Assembly (NCBI GenBank): GCA_902810745.1
Contig: CADDYW010000030.1
Coordinates: 1 to 43,428, forward strand
Length of the DNA stretch: 43,428 nucleotides
From: Chloroflexota bacterium
Lineage (GTDB): Bacteria; Chloroflexota; UBA6077; FW602-bin22; CADDYW01
Reading direction: 5' to 3'
Shown here piece after piece: positions 14,571 to 22,923 of this stretch. Every line of letters starts with the position of its first letter. Positions within the stretch are counted from its first letter, which is position 1. Position numbers and translations under genes: made by a program. The notes under the pieces are model-generated. The model did no database searches. It had not been told where the DNA came from and was given only the letters and a program-made list of their open reading frames with translations.

Positions 14571-16781
14571 CTATGCTCCGCTAGCCTTCGCGCGAATCGC
14601 GGCGCGAACGCGCTCCGGCGTGAACGGAACTTCGTGGAGCTCCACGCCGACCGCGTCGTAGATCGCATCCTGAACCGCGGCGATCCCTGGCGTGATCGGC
14701 GGCTCGCCGACCCCCTTCGCCCCGAATGGTCCATTCAAGGTCGGTACCTCGACGAGCACCGACTCGATGTCGGGAAGATCCAGCGAGGTCGGGATGTGAT
14801 AGTCGAGAAAACCAGGATTCAGCACTCGCCCGTCCGGCGAGTAGACGATCTGCTCCCAGAGACCCCAGCCGAGGCCCTGAGCGGCTCCGCCCTCCATCTG
14901 ACCTTCGACCGCCATCGGGTTGATCGCCTTCCCGCAATCGAGCGATCCGACGACCTTCCGGACCCACACCTTTCCCGAGTCGGGATCGACCTCGACCTTG
15001 ACGATCTGCGCGGCGATGGTCGTCGCGCTTGGTTCGCGGGAGAAGCTCCCCTTGCCGGCGATTGGCCCGCCGGTCGTCCGCGATGCCTGCTGCGCCACCT
15101 GCGCGAGCGTCACCCAGCGGTCCGGTGCCCCTCTTACCGATACCCGGTTGTCGCGGAGAACCAGATCGTCCGGTCGCGCTTCGAGCATGTCCGATGCGAC
15201 CTGGAGAACTCGCTCGCGCACCTCAGACGCGGCACGTCGTACCGCGTTGCCCATGCTGAAGGTGATCTGACTGCCTCCGCTGCCCGGCGCCATCGGCACC
15301 GAATCGGTGTCACCACGGACGACCGCGACCTTATCGTAAGTGACCCCGACAACCTCGGCAGCGATCTGGGCCATCGCCGTGTCAGTGCCGGTAATATCCA
15401 TCAGACCGGAGAAGACTTTGACTGATCCGTCATCCTGCAGCGAGCACATCGCGCTGGATGGGCCAGCGCCGTTAGTCCATTCGCCAATGGCGACGCCCCA
15501 GCCCTCGTTCGGGCCTTTCGTGCGCGATGACCAGCCCGCGGCCTCGGCGACTTTGCGCAGTACCTGCTTGAAATCGACTTCTGGTCCCTCGCGCATGTTC
15601 AAGATGCGGAACTCGATCGGATCCATGCCGAGCGCGTGAGCGATCTTGTTGATCTGCGCCTCCGAAGCAAAGCTCGCCTGGGGGCCACCCGGCGCGCGAT
15701 ACGCACCGGTCGGAGGCTTGTTCGTGTGGACGTCGTAGCCGTGGTACTCGACGTTTGGAATGTCGTAGACGCCCTTGATTCGCGATGTCGCTCCCGACCA
15801 GGTTCCCTGCGATCCATTGTCCCAGAGCGCCCACGCCTTGCGGGCGAGGATCTTCCCATCCTTCCGCACGCCGGTCTTGATCGTCATCACCAGACCCTGC
15901 GGAGGCCGCCCGTCGAGGAACTCCTCCTCGCGATTGTAGACGATCTTGACCGGCCGGCCAGTCGCCTGCGAGAGCATCACCGCGTAGGTATCGACCACCC
16001 CGCCAAACTTCGCGCCGAATCCTCCGCCGATCGTCATCCCGATGACGTTCACCTTGTGCGGCGGAATGTCGAGCGCACGCGCGATATTGTTACGGACCGA
16101 GAAGATACCCTGGGTGCTCGTCCAGCAGGTCACCTTGCCATCCGGCGCGACGTCTGCAATCGCGACCTGCGGCTCGATGTAGGACTGGTGCGCGCGGGGG
16201 ACGACGTACGTATCTTCGAAAATGTAGTCTGACTGTGCGAATCCCTCCTCGACATTCCCTTCCACTTTATCGGTCGAATGCACGACATTGTTGAGGAGGG
16301 TGCCGTCAGCCGCGGGATAGGGCTTGGTGCCCTCGTTGATCACCGGGGCGTCGAGCTTGATGGCGTCCCGTGGATCGATCAGTGCCGGTAGAGGCTCATA
16401 CTCGACTTCGATGAGCTTGACCGCCTCTTCGGCGATGTCGCGCGAAATCGCGGCGACCGCGGCGATCTTTTCGCCCTGATACCGCACCTTGGTGTCCGCG
16501 AACGCCTTGAAATCGATGGCGGTGCCGTGAGCCTCGTCCACGATTTTTGCGACCTTGCCGGCCAGCCTCGCCTGGGTGATCACGGCCTTGACGCCAGGAA
16601 GCGCCTCCGCCTTGCTCGTGTCGATGCGCTTGATCAGCGCATGCGCGTGGGGGCTACGCAAGAACGCGCCGTAGAGCATACCCGGCAGCTTCAGGTCAGA
16701 CGTGTACTTGGCCCGTCCGGTGACCTTGTCCAGAGCATCTACGCGGGGGACGCGCTGCCCGACGACGACGGTATCGGTCAT
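14571..16781 (-). CDS. Molybdenum-binding hydroxylase large subunit (xanthine dehydrogenase/CoxL family)
   Basis: A 736-residue large subunit of a molybdopterin hydroxylase. The family blocks are STQGIFSVRNNIARAL, IGGGFGAKFGG (about 251-261), TGAYRAPGGPQASFASE (358-374) and GVGEPP with the presumed catalytic Glu E693. The active-site loop is AYRAPGG, not the AYRCSFR of form-I carbon-monoxide dehydrogenase or the AYRGAGR of form II. CO oxidation is therefore unlikely, and an aldehyde, purine or other N-heterocycle oxidase/dehydrogenase is more likely. The ATG at 16781 follows GAGGAGG. It is third in the operon FAD subunit, 2Fe-2S subunit, Mo subunit; together they oxidise the substrate and pass electrons to FAD. 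No accessory (CoxD/XdhC-like) gene is seen. Confidence 0.9.
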   Translation of the reverse strand: MTDTVVVGQRVPRVDALDKVTGRAKYTSDLKLPGMLYGAFLRSPHAHALIKRIDTSKAEALPGVKAVITQARLAGKVAKIVDEAHGTAIDFKAFADTKVRYQGEKIAAVAAISRDIAEEAVKLIEVEYEPLPALIDPRDAIKLDAPVINEGTKPYPAADGTLLNNVVHSTDKVEGNVEEGFAQSDYIFEDTYVVPRAHQSYIEPQVAIADVAPDGKVTCWTSTQGIFSVRNNIARALDIPPHKVNVIGMTIGGGFGAKFGGVVDTYAVMLSQATGRPVKIVYNREEEFLDGRPPQGLVMTIKTGVRKDGKILARKAWALWDNGSQGTWSGATSRIKGVYDIPNVEYHGYDVHTNKPPTGAYRAPGGPQASFASEAQINKIAHALGMDPIEFRILNMREGPEVDFKQVLRKVAEAAGWSSRTKGPNEGWGVAIGEWTNGAGPSSAMCSLQDDGSVKVFSGLMDITGTDTAMAQIAAEVVGVTYDKVAVVRGDTDSVPMAPGSGGSQITFSMGNAVRRAASEVRERVLQVASDMLEARPDDLVLRDNRVSVRGAPDRWVTLAQVAQQASRTTGGPIAGKGSFSREPSATTIAAQIVKVEVDPDSGKVWVRKVVGSLDCGKAINPMAVEGQMEGGAAQGLGWGLWEQIVYSPDGRVLNPGFLDYHIPTSLDLPDIESVLVEVPTLNGPFGAKGVGEPPITPGIAAVQDAIYDAVGVELHEVPFTPERVRAAIRAKASGA

Positions 16782-16799
16782 TGAGTGCCTCCTCTGTCT

Positions 16800-17264
16800 T
16801 TACAAACGCTGGCTCGCGGCCGCGACAGCCTCAACGATCTTCTGGTACCCGGTGCATCGGCACAGGTTGCCAGCCAGGGCAAATCGGATCTCCTCTTTCG
16901 TCGGATTCGGATTGGCATCTAGGAGCGCCTTCGCGGAGAGAATCATCCCGGGCGTGCAGATGCCGCACTGAAGCCCGCCGAGCTGCATGAATGCCTCCTG
17001 GAGGGGGTGCAGGTGACCGTTCTGTGCGAGCCCTTCGATCGTGGTCAGCTCCTGCCCCTGGGCGGCAATTGCGAACGTCAAGCAGGAGGTGATCGGATTG
17101 CCATTCATCAGAACCGTGCACGCGCCGCAATCTCCGGTGGAGCAGCCCTCCTTGGCGCCAGTCAGATCGCAGAGATCCCGAATAGCGTCCAGGAGGCGGG
17201 TCCTCCCCTCGACAAAGATGTCGTAGTCCTGCCCGTTGATGCGCAGGGTGATCGGTTGCCTCAT
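16800..17264 (-). CDS. 2Fe-2S small subunit of molybdenum hydroxylase (CoxS-like)
   Basis: A 154-residue iron-sulfur subunit with two 2Fe-2S clusters. The N-terminal plant-type ferredoxin motif is KEGCSTGDCGACTVLMNG with a later SCLTFA. The C-terminal cluster is held by QCGICTPGM and NLCRCTGY. Length and layout are standard. It carries electrons between the molybdenum subunit and the FAD subunit encoded on either side. The start follows GGGAGGAGG; the gene begins 12 bases after the FAD-subunit stop and ends 18 bases before the large-subunit start, so the three are tightly linked. Confidence 0.95.
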   Translation of the reverse strand: MRQPITLRINGQDYDIFVEGRTRLLDAIRDLCDLTGAKEGCSTGDCGACTVLMNGNPITSCLTFAIAAQGQELTTIEGLAQNGHLHPLQEAFMQLGGLQCGICTPGMILSAKALLDANPNPTKEEIRFALAGNLCRCTGYQKIVEAVAAASQRL

Positions 17265-17276
17265 CGTCCTCCTCCC

Positions 17277-18155
17277 TCACGCCGCGCTCTTCGCGCGCTC
17301 CACGGCCTGTCGCACCGCGCGGCGGGTCATGAGATCACATTGTTCGCGGCGATACTCGGCCGAGGCGCGGACATCGGAGATCGGGCGCGCGGCACGCGCC
17401 GCCGCCTGGCCTGCCTCCGCGAGGATCTCGTCGGTCAGCACCCGACCGACGAGAATCTCCTCTGCCTCGCGAACCCGAATTGGCGTCGGGGCGACCGCGC
17501 CAAGAGAGATCCGCGCCCTCTGAATCGTCGAGTCGCCCGCCGATAACGTGACGGTGGCTGCCACGCCGACGATTGCCAGGTCCATCGCCGGGCGCGTGTA
17601 AAGCTTGATGTATGATCCTGACGTCCGTGGCGGGGGCGCGGCGATGCGCAGATCGACCAGAAGCTCATCAGGCTGGAGAACAGTCTTCCGGACACCCGTG
17701 AAAAACGCCTCCAACGGCACGCTGCGCTCACCGCGTGCGCTCGCGATCCGCGCGGTTGCCTCGAGCGAGAGCAGCGACGGTAGGATGTCGCCCGAGGGGG
17801 TCGCCGTACAGATGTTTCCGCCGATACTTCCAAGATTGCGGATCTGAACCGAGCCGATCTCACGCGCTCCACTTGCGAGCTGCGGATATTTCTGCAGGAT
17901 CACGGGCGACGTCTCGATTCGCCGCAAGGTCGTGGCGGCTCCGACGAGCAGGCCACGCTGCGGATCGAACTCCAGCGTATTTAGCTCGGGAATGCGTCGG
18001 ATGTCGATCACGTAGTCCGGGGTGAACACCCCGTCCTGCATGAGCAGCATCAGGTCGGTACCACCCGCCAGCACCTTCGCCCGTTCACGGTGTGTCGACA
18101 GGAGGTCCAGCGCTTCGCCGAGCGTCGTGGGGGCTAGATAGGTGAAGTCTTTCAC
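17277..18155 (-). CDS. FAD-binding medium subunit of molybdenum hydroxylase (CoxM-like)
   Basis: A 292-residue FAD subunit. It shows the two flavin loops of the family, VLAGGTDLMLLM (about residues 28-39) and GSIGGNICTATPSGD (about 108-122), followed by the C-terminal domain with the GAVAPTPIRVREAE segment. It is first in the operon and transfers electrons from the 2Fe-2S clusters to the final acceptor. The start codon is GTG at 18155, preceded by GAGGACGGAG. A TATAAT at 18205-18210 on the same strand gives a leader of about 40 bases. Confidence 0.93.
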   Translation of the reverse strand: MKDFTYLAPTTLGEALDLLSTHRERAKVLAGGTDLMLLMQDGVFTPDYVIDIRRIPELNTLEFDPQRGLLVGAATTLRRIETSPVILQKYPQLASGAREIGSVQIRNLGSIGGNICTATPSGDILPSLLSLEATARIASARGERSVPLEAFFTGVRKTVLQPDELLVDLRIAAPPPRTSGSYIKLYTRPAMDLAIVGVAATVTLSAGDSTIQRARISLGAVAPTPIRVREAEEILVGRVLTDEILAEAGQAAARAARPISDVRASAEYRREQCDLMTRRAVRQAVERAKSAA

Positions 18156-18204
18156 GGAAGCTCCGTCCTCACAACCAGCTTGGGGGATCCAGTCACGGTA
18201 TGCG

Positions 18205-18210
18205 ATTATA
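18205..18210 (-). promoter_or_regulatory. -10 box TATAAT of the cox-like operon
   Basis: A perfect TATAAT on the minus strand about 50 bases before the GTG of the FAD subunit. No strong -35 box is visible. Confidence 0.6.
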
Positions 18211-18292
18211 GCAAGTCGGCATCAGCCCGCCAAGAGAAGTCGCCTCCCGCGACGCGCTGGCCCGACCGCGCCACGCGGCGCACCCGTTGGTG

Positions 18293-18298
18293 TACAAT
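18293..18298 (+). promoter_or_regulatory. -10 box TACAAT upstream of asd
   Basis: TACAAT lies 121 bases before the asd start, implying a leader of about 115 bases. I saw no recognised lysine riboswitch in the leader; a regulatory leader is possible but unsupported. Confidence 0.4.
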
Positions 18299-18419
18299 CG
18301 TGAGGGAACGGGCTCGGTCGTAGGTCCCGAGTCGTGTCTATCTCACCCTGGAACCTGCTGAGTCGCCGAACGCGAATCCTGAATGTCGCGTCGGGCATCA
18401 CTCGAATGAGGAGCGAGCA

Positions 18420-19511
18420 ATGGTACGAGTCGGCATCGTCGGCGCAACCGGCGTCGTCGGCCAGCAGTTCGTGGTCGCACTCCAATGCCACCCGTGGTTC
18501 AAGATTACCTGGCTGGCAGCGTCCGAGCGTTCCGCCGATCAGTTCTACGCGGACGCGCTGCGAGACCGGAAGACCGGCGCGCGCCGCTGGTTTTGTGCGG
18601 AAGAACCATCGGAAGAGGTCCTGCGCTTGCCGGTCGAGACGGTGAACCAGTTCGATCCCGGTCGCGTCGACCTGATCTTTACTGCGATCGAGTCCGATCA
18701 GGCGCGCGAGATCGAGCCGGTCTTTGCCCAGACGACACCCGTGATCAGCACGGCTTCCGCTTTTCGCTACGAACCCGACGTCCCGTTGATCGTCCCCGGC
18801 GTCAATTCCGATCACCATCGACTGATCCGTTACCAGCAAGAGCGGCGCGGCTGGAAGGGCTTTATCGCGCCGAATCCGAACTGCACGACCGTGGGTCTGG
18901 CCATCACCCTCCGCCCGCTCCACGAAAGATTCGGCGTAGAGACGGTGGTCATGACCTCGCTCCAGTCAATGTCGGGCGCCGGCCGCAGCCCCGGCGTCCT
19001 CGGCCTGGACATTCTCGATAACGTGATCCCCTACATACCCGGCGAAGAGGAGAAGGTCGAGCGAGAAACCCAAAAGATCCTGGGTACACTTGACGGAGAC
19101 GCCGTGCAGCCGGCCTGCTTCAGGGTGTCGTGCACGTGTACACGGGTCAACGTCTCGGAAGGGCATACCGAGGCCGTGTTCGTCGCGCTCGACAAGCCCG
19201 CCAGCGTCGACGACGTCCGCGATGCCTTCGCAACGTTCGCGGGCGACATTGGCGGAAGACACCTCCCATCCGCTCCCCGGCAGATGATCGTCGTGCGAGA
19301 TGACCCCTTCCGCCCGCAGCCACGTCTCGACCGCACCGTCGACGACGGCATGGCCACCGTGGTTGGCCGGGTCCGTTCCGATTCCGCGCTCCGGAATGGC
19401 ATCAAGTACGTCCTGGTCTCGCACAACACCAAGATGGGAGCGGCGAAGGGCTGCGTCCTGGCAGCCGAGATCCTGCGAAGCGAAGGCTACATCGGCGAGC
19501 AAGACCACTGA
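18420..19511 (+). CDS. asd: Aspartate-semialdehyde dehydrogenase (archaeal/fungal type)
   Basis: A 363-residue enzyme that reduces aspartyl phosphate to aspartate semialdehyde, the branch point to lysine, threonine and methionine. The Rossmann start is [16 protein letters not shown]; the catalytic Cys is in [20 protein letters not shown] follows. The [14 protein letters not shown] block carries the basic residues and His. These motifs and the length fit the archaeal/fungal type better than the E. coli type. The start has GAGGAGCGAG just upstream. It is followed by a PhyH-type gene 32 bases later, which may share the transcript but has no obvious metabolic link. Confidence 0.95.
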   Translation: MVRVGIVGATGVVGQQFVVALQCHPWFKITWLAASERSADQFYADALRDRKTGARRWFCAEEPSEEVLRLPVETVNQFDPGRVDLIFTAIESDQAREIEPVFAQTTPVISTASAFRYEPDVPLIVPGVNSDHHRLIRYQQERRGWKGFIAPNPNCTTVGLAITLRPLHERFGVETVVMTSLQSMSGAGRSPGVLGLDILDNVIPYIPGEEEKVERETQKILGTLDGDAVQPACFRVSCTCTRVNVSEGHTEAVFVALDKPASVDDVRDAFATFAGDIGGRHLPSAPRQMIVVRDDPFRPQPRLDRTVDDGMATVVGRVRSDSALRNGIKYVLVSHNTKMGAAKGCVLAAEILRSEGYIGEQDH

Positions 19512-19543
19512 GATCCGCACGAGAGAGACGGAGGAGCAGCAGG

Positions 19544-20743
19544 ATGGCTGATCACAACCACGAACCCACGCGGGACGCGTCGTTTGACAGCGCTCGGTCC
19601 AGCCAGCACGAGCGAAGCGGTATCGACAGTCGCACGCGGACCGGGTCGACGACGACCATTCACGCCCGTCCGAACAGTGCACTGGGAATCACGAACATCC
19701 CGGAAGAACTGGCTCTGCCACCGTCCAGCGTCGTCAATCCCCGCTTGAAGACTTACCCGCGCTACCGTGTCAGCGTCGCGGAGTACGTGACGTTCCACGA
19801 GCAAGGCTTCCTGATTGTCCGTGCTCTGGTTCCGCCAGAAGATATCGATGAGCTGCGCGCCCACGTCGACGATCTGATCTACGGGCGCTGCGACGTTCCC
19901 GGGCTCGAGCCGCCACCGCCTGGCGCTTCGATCCTCGAGATCGAGCGGCGGTACCTACGCATTCATATGCTCCATCGCGTGCTCGAGATCCACGAGCGGT
20001 TCCTGCTTCATCCGCGCATCCTGGATGTGCTCGAGGCCTTGATCGGCCCGGACGTGATGGCCATGCAGACAATGCTGTTTATCAAGCCACCGGGGGGAGA
20101 TGGTCAGGGATACCACCAGGATGCCTACTACATCCCGACAGTGCCGGATACTCTCTGCGGCGCCTGGCTGGCGATCGATCGGGCCGACGAAGAGAATGGC
20201 TGTCTCTGGTTCACCGTCGGTTCGCAGCATGAGCCGATCTACCCGACGACCGATAACCGCGGACGAAACCACGGCGATACCCTGGCCGATCTGGAAGCCG
20301 TCGAGAACGTCAGTCACACCGACGAGGAGGTCAACACGCTCTCGCGGATCGCAAGGAAGTATTCGGGGCGAGAGGTCCCGGCGATCATGGAGCCCGGCGA
20401 CGTCGCGTTCTTCGGCGGGCATATCATCCACCGCTCACACCGGAACCGCTCCGCCACTCGGTTCCGTCGGTCGTTCGTCGGCCACTACGCAAACGCGAGG
20501 TCGTATACGCGCTGGGGCTCGCGTACGGGCGAGCAGACGAATCACGTGCACATCCTCGCTCGCGGTTCGACACACCTTCCCTACGGGCTACCCCGCTTCG
20601 GGACTCCGTGTGCTGCGAACCAGCCGCGCCCGGACGACGGCGCGGCTGGCAGCGACATGATGGGCATGATGGGCGAGGACGGCATGATGGAGATGGTACC
20701 GGTCGCGCCGGAGAGAAACGATCCGTCGGCCCACGCGGATTGA
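19544..20743 (+). CDS. Phytanoyl-CoA dioxygenase (PhyH) family protein with Met-rich tail
   Basis: A 399-residue Fe(II)/2-oxoglutarate oxygenase-like protein. The iron ligands are H191 and D193 in GYHQDAYY and H296 in GGHIIHRSHRN; an Arg near 306-308 (SATRFRRSFVGHY) should bind 2-oxoglutarate. Family members hydroxylate diverse small molecules, and the substrate here is unknown. The first about 65 residues are polar and low in homology. The C-terminus is odd: residues 370-389 hold seven Met in a DMMGMMGEDGMMEM pattern, resembling metal-binding Met clusters. There is no signal peptide. The start at 19544 follows GACGGAGGAG. It lies 32 bases after asd. Confidence 0.88.
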   Translation: MADHNHEPTRDASFDSARSSQHERSGIDSRTRTGSTTTIHARPNSALGITNIPEELALPPSSVVNPRLKTYPRYRVSVAEYVTFHEQGFLIVRALVPPEDIDELRAHVDDLIYGRCDVPGLEPPPPGASILEIERRYLRIHMLHRVLEIHERFLLHPRILDVLEALIGPDVMAMQTMLFIKPPGGDGQGYHQDAYYIPTVPDTLCGAWLAIDRADEENGCLWFTVGSQHEPIYPTTDNRGRNHGDTLADLEAVENVSHTDEEVNTLSRIARKYSGREVPAIMEPGDVAFFGGHIIHRSHRNRSATRFRRSFVGHYANARSYTRWGSRTGEQTNHVHILARGSTHLPYGLPRFGTPCAANQPRPDDGAAGSDMMGMMGEDGMMEMVPVAPERNDPSAHAD

Positions 20744-20858
20744 GCGTCGTCCGGGGTAGGGCTCACGCCTCATCCTCGACGTTGTACCGCGTGGCCCGGA
20801 AAGGCTGTCGACCGGGCTTCCGGCGCCGCGATAAATCCGTGCAGGCGTCGTTGCTCGA

Positions 20859-21713
20859 CTACTCGGTACCCGCGCCAGCTCCCTCGCCCAGACGCGCGGG
20901 AGCACTCGTCTCGACCGACGGTCGTGATTCGCGCGTCGTGTAGAGCCGCCACGCGGCCAGGGCCAGAGCAAGCACAAACACGACGATCGAGGTCAGCTGC
21001 GCCTGCTTCAAGCCAAACCCGACCTCTGGCTCGCTGTACCGCAGGAAGAACACAAGGAACTGCGTGACGGCATACCCAAGCAGATAGATCGTTCCCAGGA
21101 GTCCCGGCGTCTTCAGGCGGTATCGCAGGGAAAAGAGGATGCCAAGCAGGATCAGGTCGCAGATCATCTCATAAACGGCGGCCGGCTGATACGGAATGGT
21201 ATGACTGGGCGCAAAGGAGTTCGGGTTCGCGTAGATCACGCCCCAGGGGAGATTCGTCGGCGCTCCGAGGATGTCACCGTTGATCAGGTTACCCACGCGT
21301 CCGAACATCTGCCCGACCGTGGCGAAGATAGCCGCGCCGTCGAAGAGCGACCAGAACGAGATCTTCTCGCGCCAGCACATCACGAGCAGCGTGAGTATCA
21401 CCGCCCCGATCGCTCCATAAAAGGCCATTCCGCCTTCCCAGGTGGCAATGATTCTCCACGGCTGTGCGATGAACGGTTCCAGCGGCTGCTGGACAACGTA
21501 GAAGAGGCGCCCCCCGATGATCCCGGCCACGATACAGGGACCCAGGACCGACCAGACCTGATCGTCGGTGATTCCTCGCGTGCGGACGTATGGCAGCGCT
21601 ACCTGAACCCCGGCGATAATGCCGACAACATACATCAGCCCATACCAGCGGATGGCCAGCGGCCCAAGCTGGATCAGCACCGGATCGATATTCAGAACAA
21701 TGGCTGCGATCAT
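20859..21713 (-). CDS. lgt: Prolipoprotein diacylglyceryl transferase
   Basis: A polytopic inner-membrane enzyme, 284 residues from the chosen ATG at 21713, that attaches diacylglycerol to the lipobox cysteine of prelipoproteins. Diagnostic segments are LGPLAIRWYGLMYVVG, ATWEGGMAFYGA (in place of the E. coli HGG-type block) and the signature GRVGNLINGDILGAP. About seven hydrophobic helices are present. The frame extends to an ATG at 21749, but that codon has no ribosome-binding site and overlaps a TATCAT that may be the -10 element, so the internal ATG fits better. Its product would modify the ABC lipoprotein encoded at 8534-10045. A candidate RNA gene with a terminator lies upstream. Confidence 0.93.
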   Translation of the reverse strand: MIAAIVLNIDPVLIQLGPLAIRWYGLMYVVGIIAGVQVALPYVRTRGITDDQVWSVLGPCIVAGIIGGRLFYVVQQPLEPFIAQPWRIIATWEGGMAFYGAIGAVILTLLVMCWREKISFWSLFDGAAIFATVGQMFGRVGNLINGDILGAPTNLPWGVIYANPNSFAPSHTIPYQPAAVYEMICDLILLGILFSLRYRLKTPGLLGTIYLLGYAVTQFLVFFLRYSEPEVGFGLKQAQLTSIVVFVLALALAAWRLYTTRESRPSVETSAPARLGEGAGAGTE

Positions 21714-21894
21714 GATCGCTACACCTGGCGGAAGATTTACTGTGACCATGATACACGGTTCGCACGGGTCCCGTAAAATGCGCTCCGGAGGGTATTTCTC
21801 CCTGGCGCCACGCGAGATGGATTGCGCCGGGACGACCGATCGTGTCGCGACGCCCCGGAGACATTCGGGTGCGAGCGCCGAGGCATGATCTCAC

Positions 21895-21936
21895 AAAAAC
21901 GAAATGCCCAAGAAACCTCTCGGCCTCTTGGGCATT
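21895..21936 (-). terminator. Strong intrinsic terminator (minus strand)
   Basis: A perfect 11-base stem (21903-21913 with 21926-21936, AATGCCCAAGA) has a 12-base loop. On the minus strand it is followed after three bases by TTTTT (21899-21895). It lies about 265 bases beyond the pncA stop, so it more probably ends a separate short transcript or attenuates lgt. Confidence 0.8.
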
Positions 21937-22090
21937 CCTGCGGATGAGCACCTCAAGACTGTTGCCGGCGATTCACCTGGCGGTGATCGTTATCCCGGAG
22001 GATGCGCTCGGCGTGGTCTCAACGGCCGTCTTAGCCTCCACCACTTCAGCGCTCGTGCTTCATCCGACGTCGTCATCCTAGCACGGGACC
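21895..22090 (-). ncRNA. Candidate structured small RNA or leader RNA
   Basis: This roughly 490-base gap between pncA and lgt holds no convincing protein gene. On the minus strand an AT-rich promoter-like patch (22095-22130, with a TATAAG) precedes about 190 bases that end in the strong terminator at 21895-21936. The segment shows nested pairing: 22055-22065 with 21942-21951 (10 pairs, one bulge), a hairpin at 21969-21989 (8 pairs, one bulge), and a CTAAGAC/GTCTTGAG pairing inside. I could not match it to 6S, SRP, tmRNA or a riboswitch class. It could be a free small RNA or an attenuator ahead of lgt. Confidence 0.35.
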
Positions 22091-22144
22091 GGCTTATATG
22101 CAATACCCTGTACATTAACATTTCATTAAAGTTCGTGTCCCGTG
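22082..22144. promoter_or_regulatory. Inverted repeat around an AT-rich promoter patch
   Basis: CACGGGAC (22082-22089) and GTCCCGTG (22137-22144) are exact inverted copies flanking the most AT-rich stretch of the gap. This could be an operator pair or loop site for the candidate minus-strand RNA. Confidence 0.35.
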
Positions 22145-22201
22145 TCTCATACCGCTACCCCGTGGCCCCTGCCGTCGATCGCGGCCGAATGACCGGACCT
22201 C

Positions 22202-22810
22202 TCAGTGCGCGCGCCCGCTCTCTTCAACCTGGCGCAACGTCGCCACGTCGGCACCGGCGCGCACCATCTCTTCGATCGCACGCTCGGAGTCGTGCGGCTG
22301 CAGATTCACACCACGCGAAGCGTCGGCCAGGAAGGTGGCGCGGAACCCCTGGGCCAGCGCATCCAGGACGGTCGACCTCACACAGTAGTCGGTCGCCAGG
22401 CCGCCGACGAAGACGTGCTCGACTCCGCGCTCACGCAACGCCTCCGCGAGCGGAACCCGGTCCCCCACCTTCGCCTGGAATGCCGAGTATGCGTCCTCCT
22501 CCGGATCGGCCCCCTTGCTGACGATCACCACGTGAGGCGCGTTGACCGGGAGCTGCAGGTGGGGATGGAACTCCGCCCCGGACGTCCCCTGCACGCAGTG
22601 GATCGGCCAGATGCCGCCGTAGTCGCGGAAGTGACGTGATACACGCGGGTGCCAGTCGCGCGACGCGAAGACCGGCGCTCCTCGTTCAACGAATGCTCGA
22701 ATGTACTCATTCAGGACCGGTACCACCGCGTCGCCATCGGGCACGGCCAGCGCACCGCCTGGGCAGAAGTCGTTTTGCACGTCGACGACAATCAGCGCAT
22801 CGTGAGCCAT
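22202..22810 (-). CDS. pncA: Nicotinamidase
   Basis: A 202-residue isochorismatase-fold amidase that hydrolyses nicotinamide to nicotinate for NAD salvage. The catalytic triad is D10 (VVDVQNDF), K99 (IVSKG) and C143 (ATDYCV). The metal site D52/H54/H60 in SRDWHPRVSRH is present, which distinguishes it from plain isochorismatases. The cytosolic length is typical. The ATG at 22810 has AGGAGGAAGG upstream; the frame runs on to 22957 only because the divergent neighbour leaves it open. A 12-base palindrome (22852-22863) lies between it and the divergent oxidoreductase gene. Confidence 0.93.
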   Translation of the reverse strand: MAHDALIVVDVQNDFCPGGALAVPDGDAVVPVLNEYIRAFVERGAPVFASRDWHPRVSRHFRDYGGIWPIHCVQGTSGAEFHPHLQLPVNAPHVVIVSKGADPEEDAYSAFQAKVGDRVPLAEALRERGVEHVFVGGLATDYCVRSTVLDALAQGFRATFLADASRGVNLQPHDSERAIEEMVRAGADVATLRQVEESGRAH

Positions 22811-22851
22811 GGTTCCTTCCTCCTCTTGCCGCCCATGGCATGATACCATCA

Positions 22852-22863
22852 CACTGGCCAGTG
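22852..22863. promoter_or_regulatory. Perfect 12-base palindrome between divergent genes
   Basis: CACTGGCCAGTG is a perfect palindrome centred between the pncA start (22810) and the oxidoreductase start (22924). Possible -10-like sequences overlap it on both sides (TATCAT on the minus strand, GATACC on the plus). It could be a shared operator. Confidence 0.45.
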
Positions 22864-22923
22864 ATGAGGAGCCCGGGCTATGGCCCCACGGGGCGAGCCC
22901 TCCGAAGCAATGGAGCGTGTACG

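Noticed and set aside
14397..15425. 342-codon open frame on the plus strand
   Set aside because: It is antisense to the molybdenum subunit and runs through that operon's terminator; Arg/Asp-rich shadow translation.
18334..18419. Upstream open frame or leader peptide before asd
   Set aside because: The frame does not stop before asd but continues through it, and no attenuator hairpin was seen.
21842..22081. 79-codon open frame on the plus strand between lgt and pncA
   Set aside because: It runs through a perfect terminator stem, lacks a ribosome-binding site and has no patterned sequence; the strand evidence favours a minus-strand RNA.
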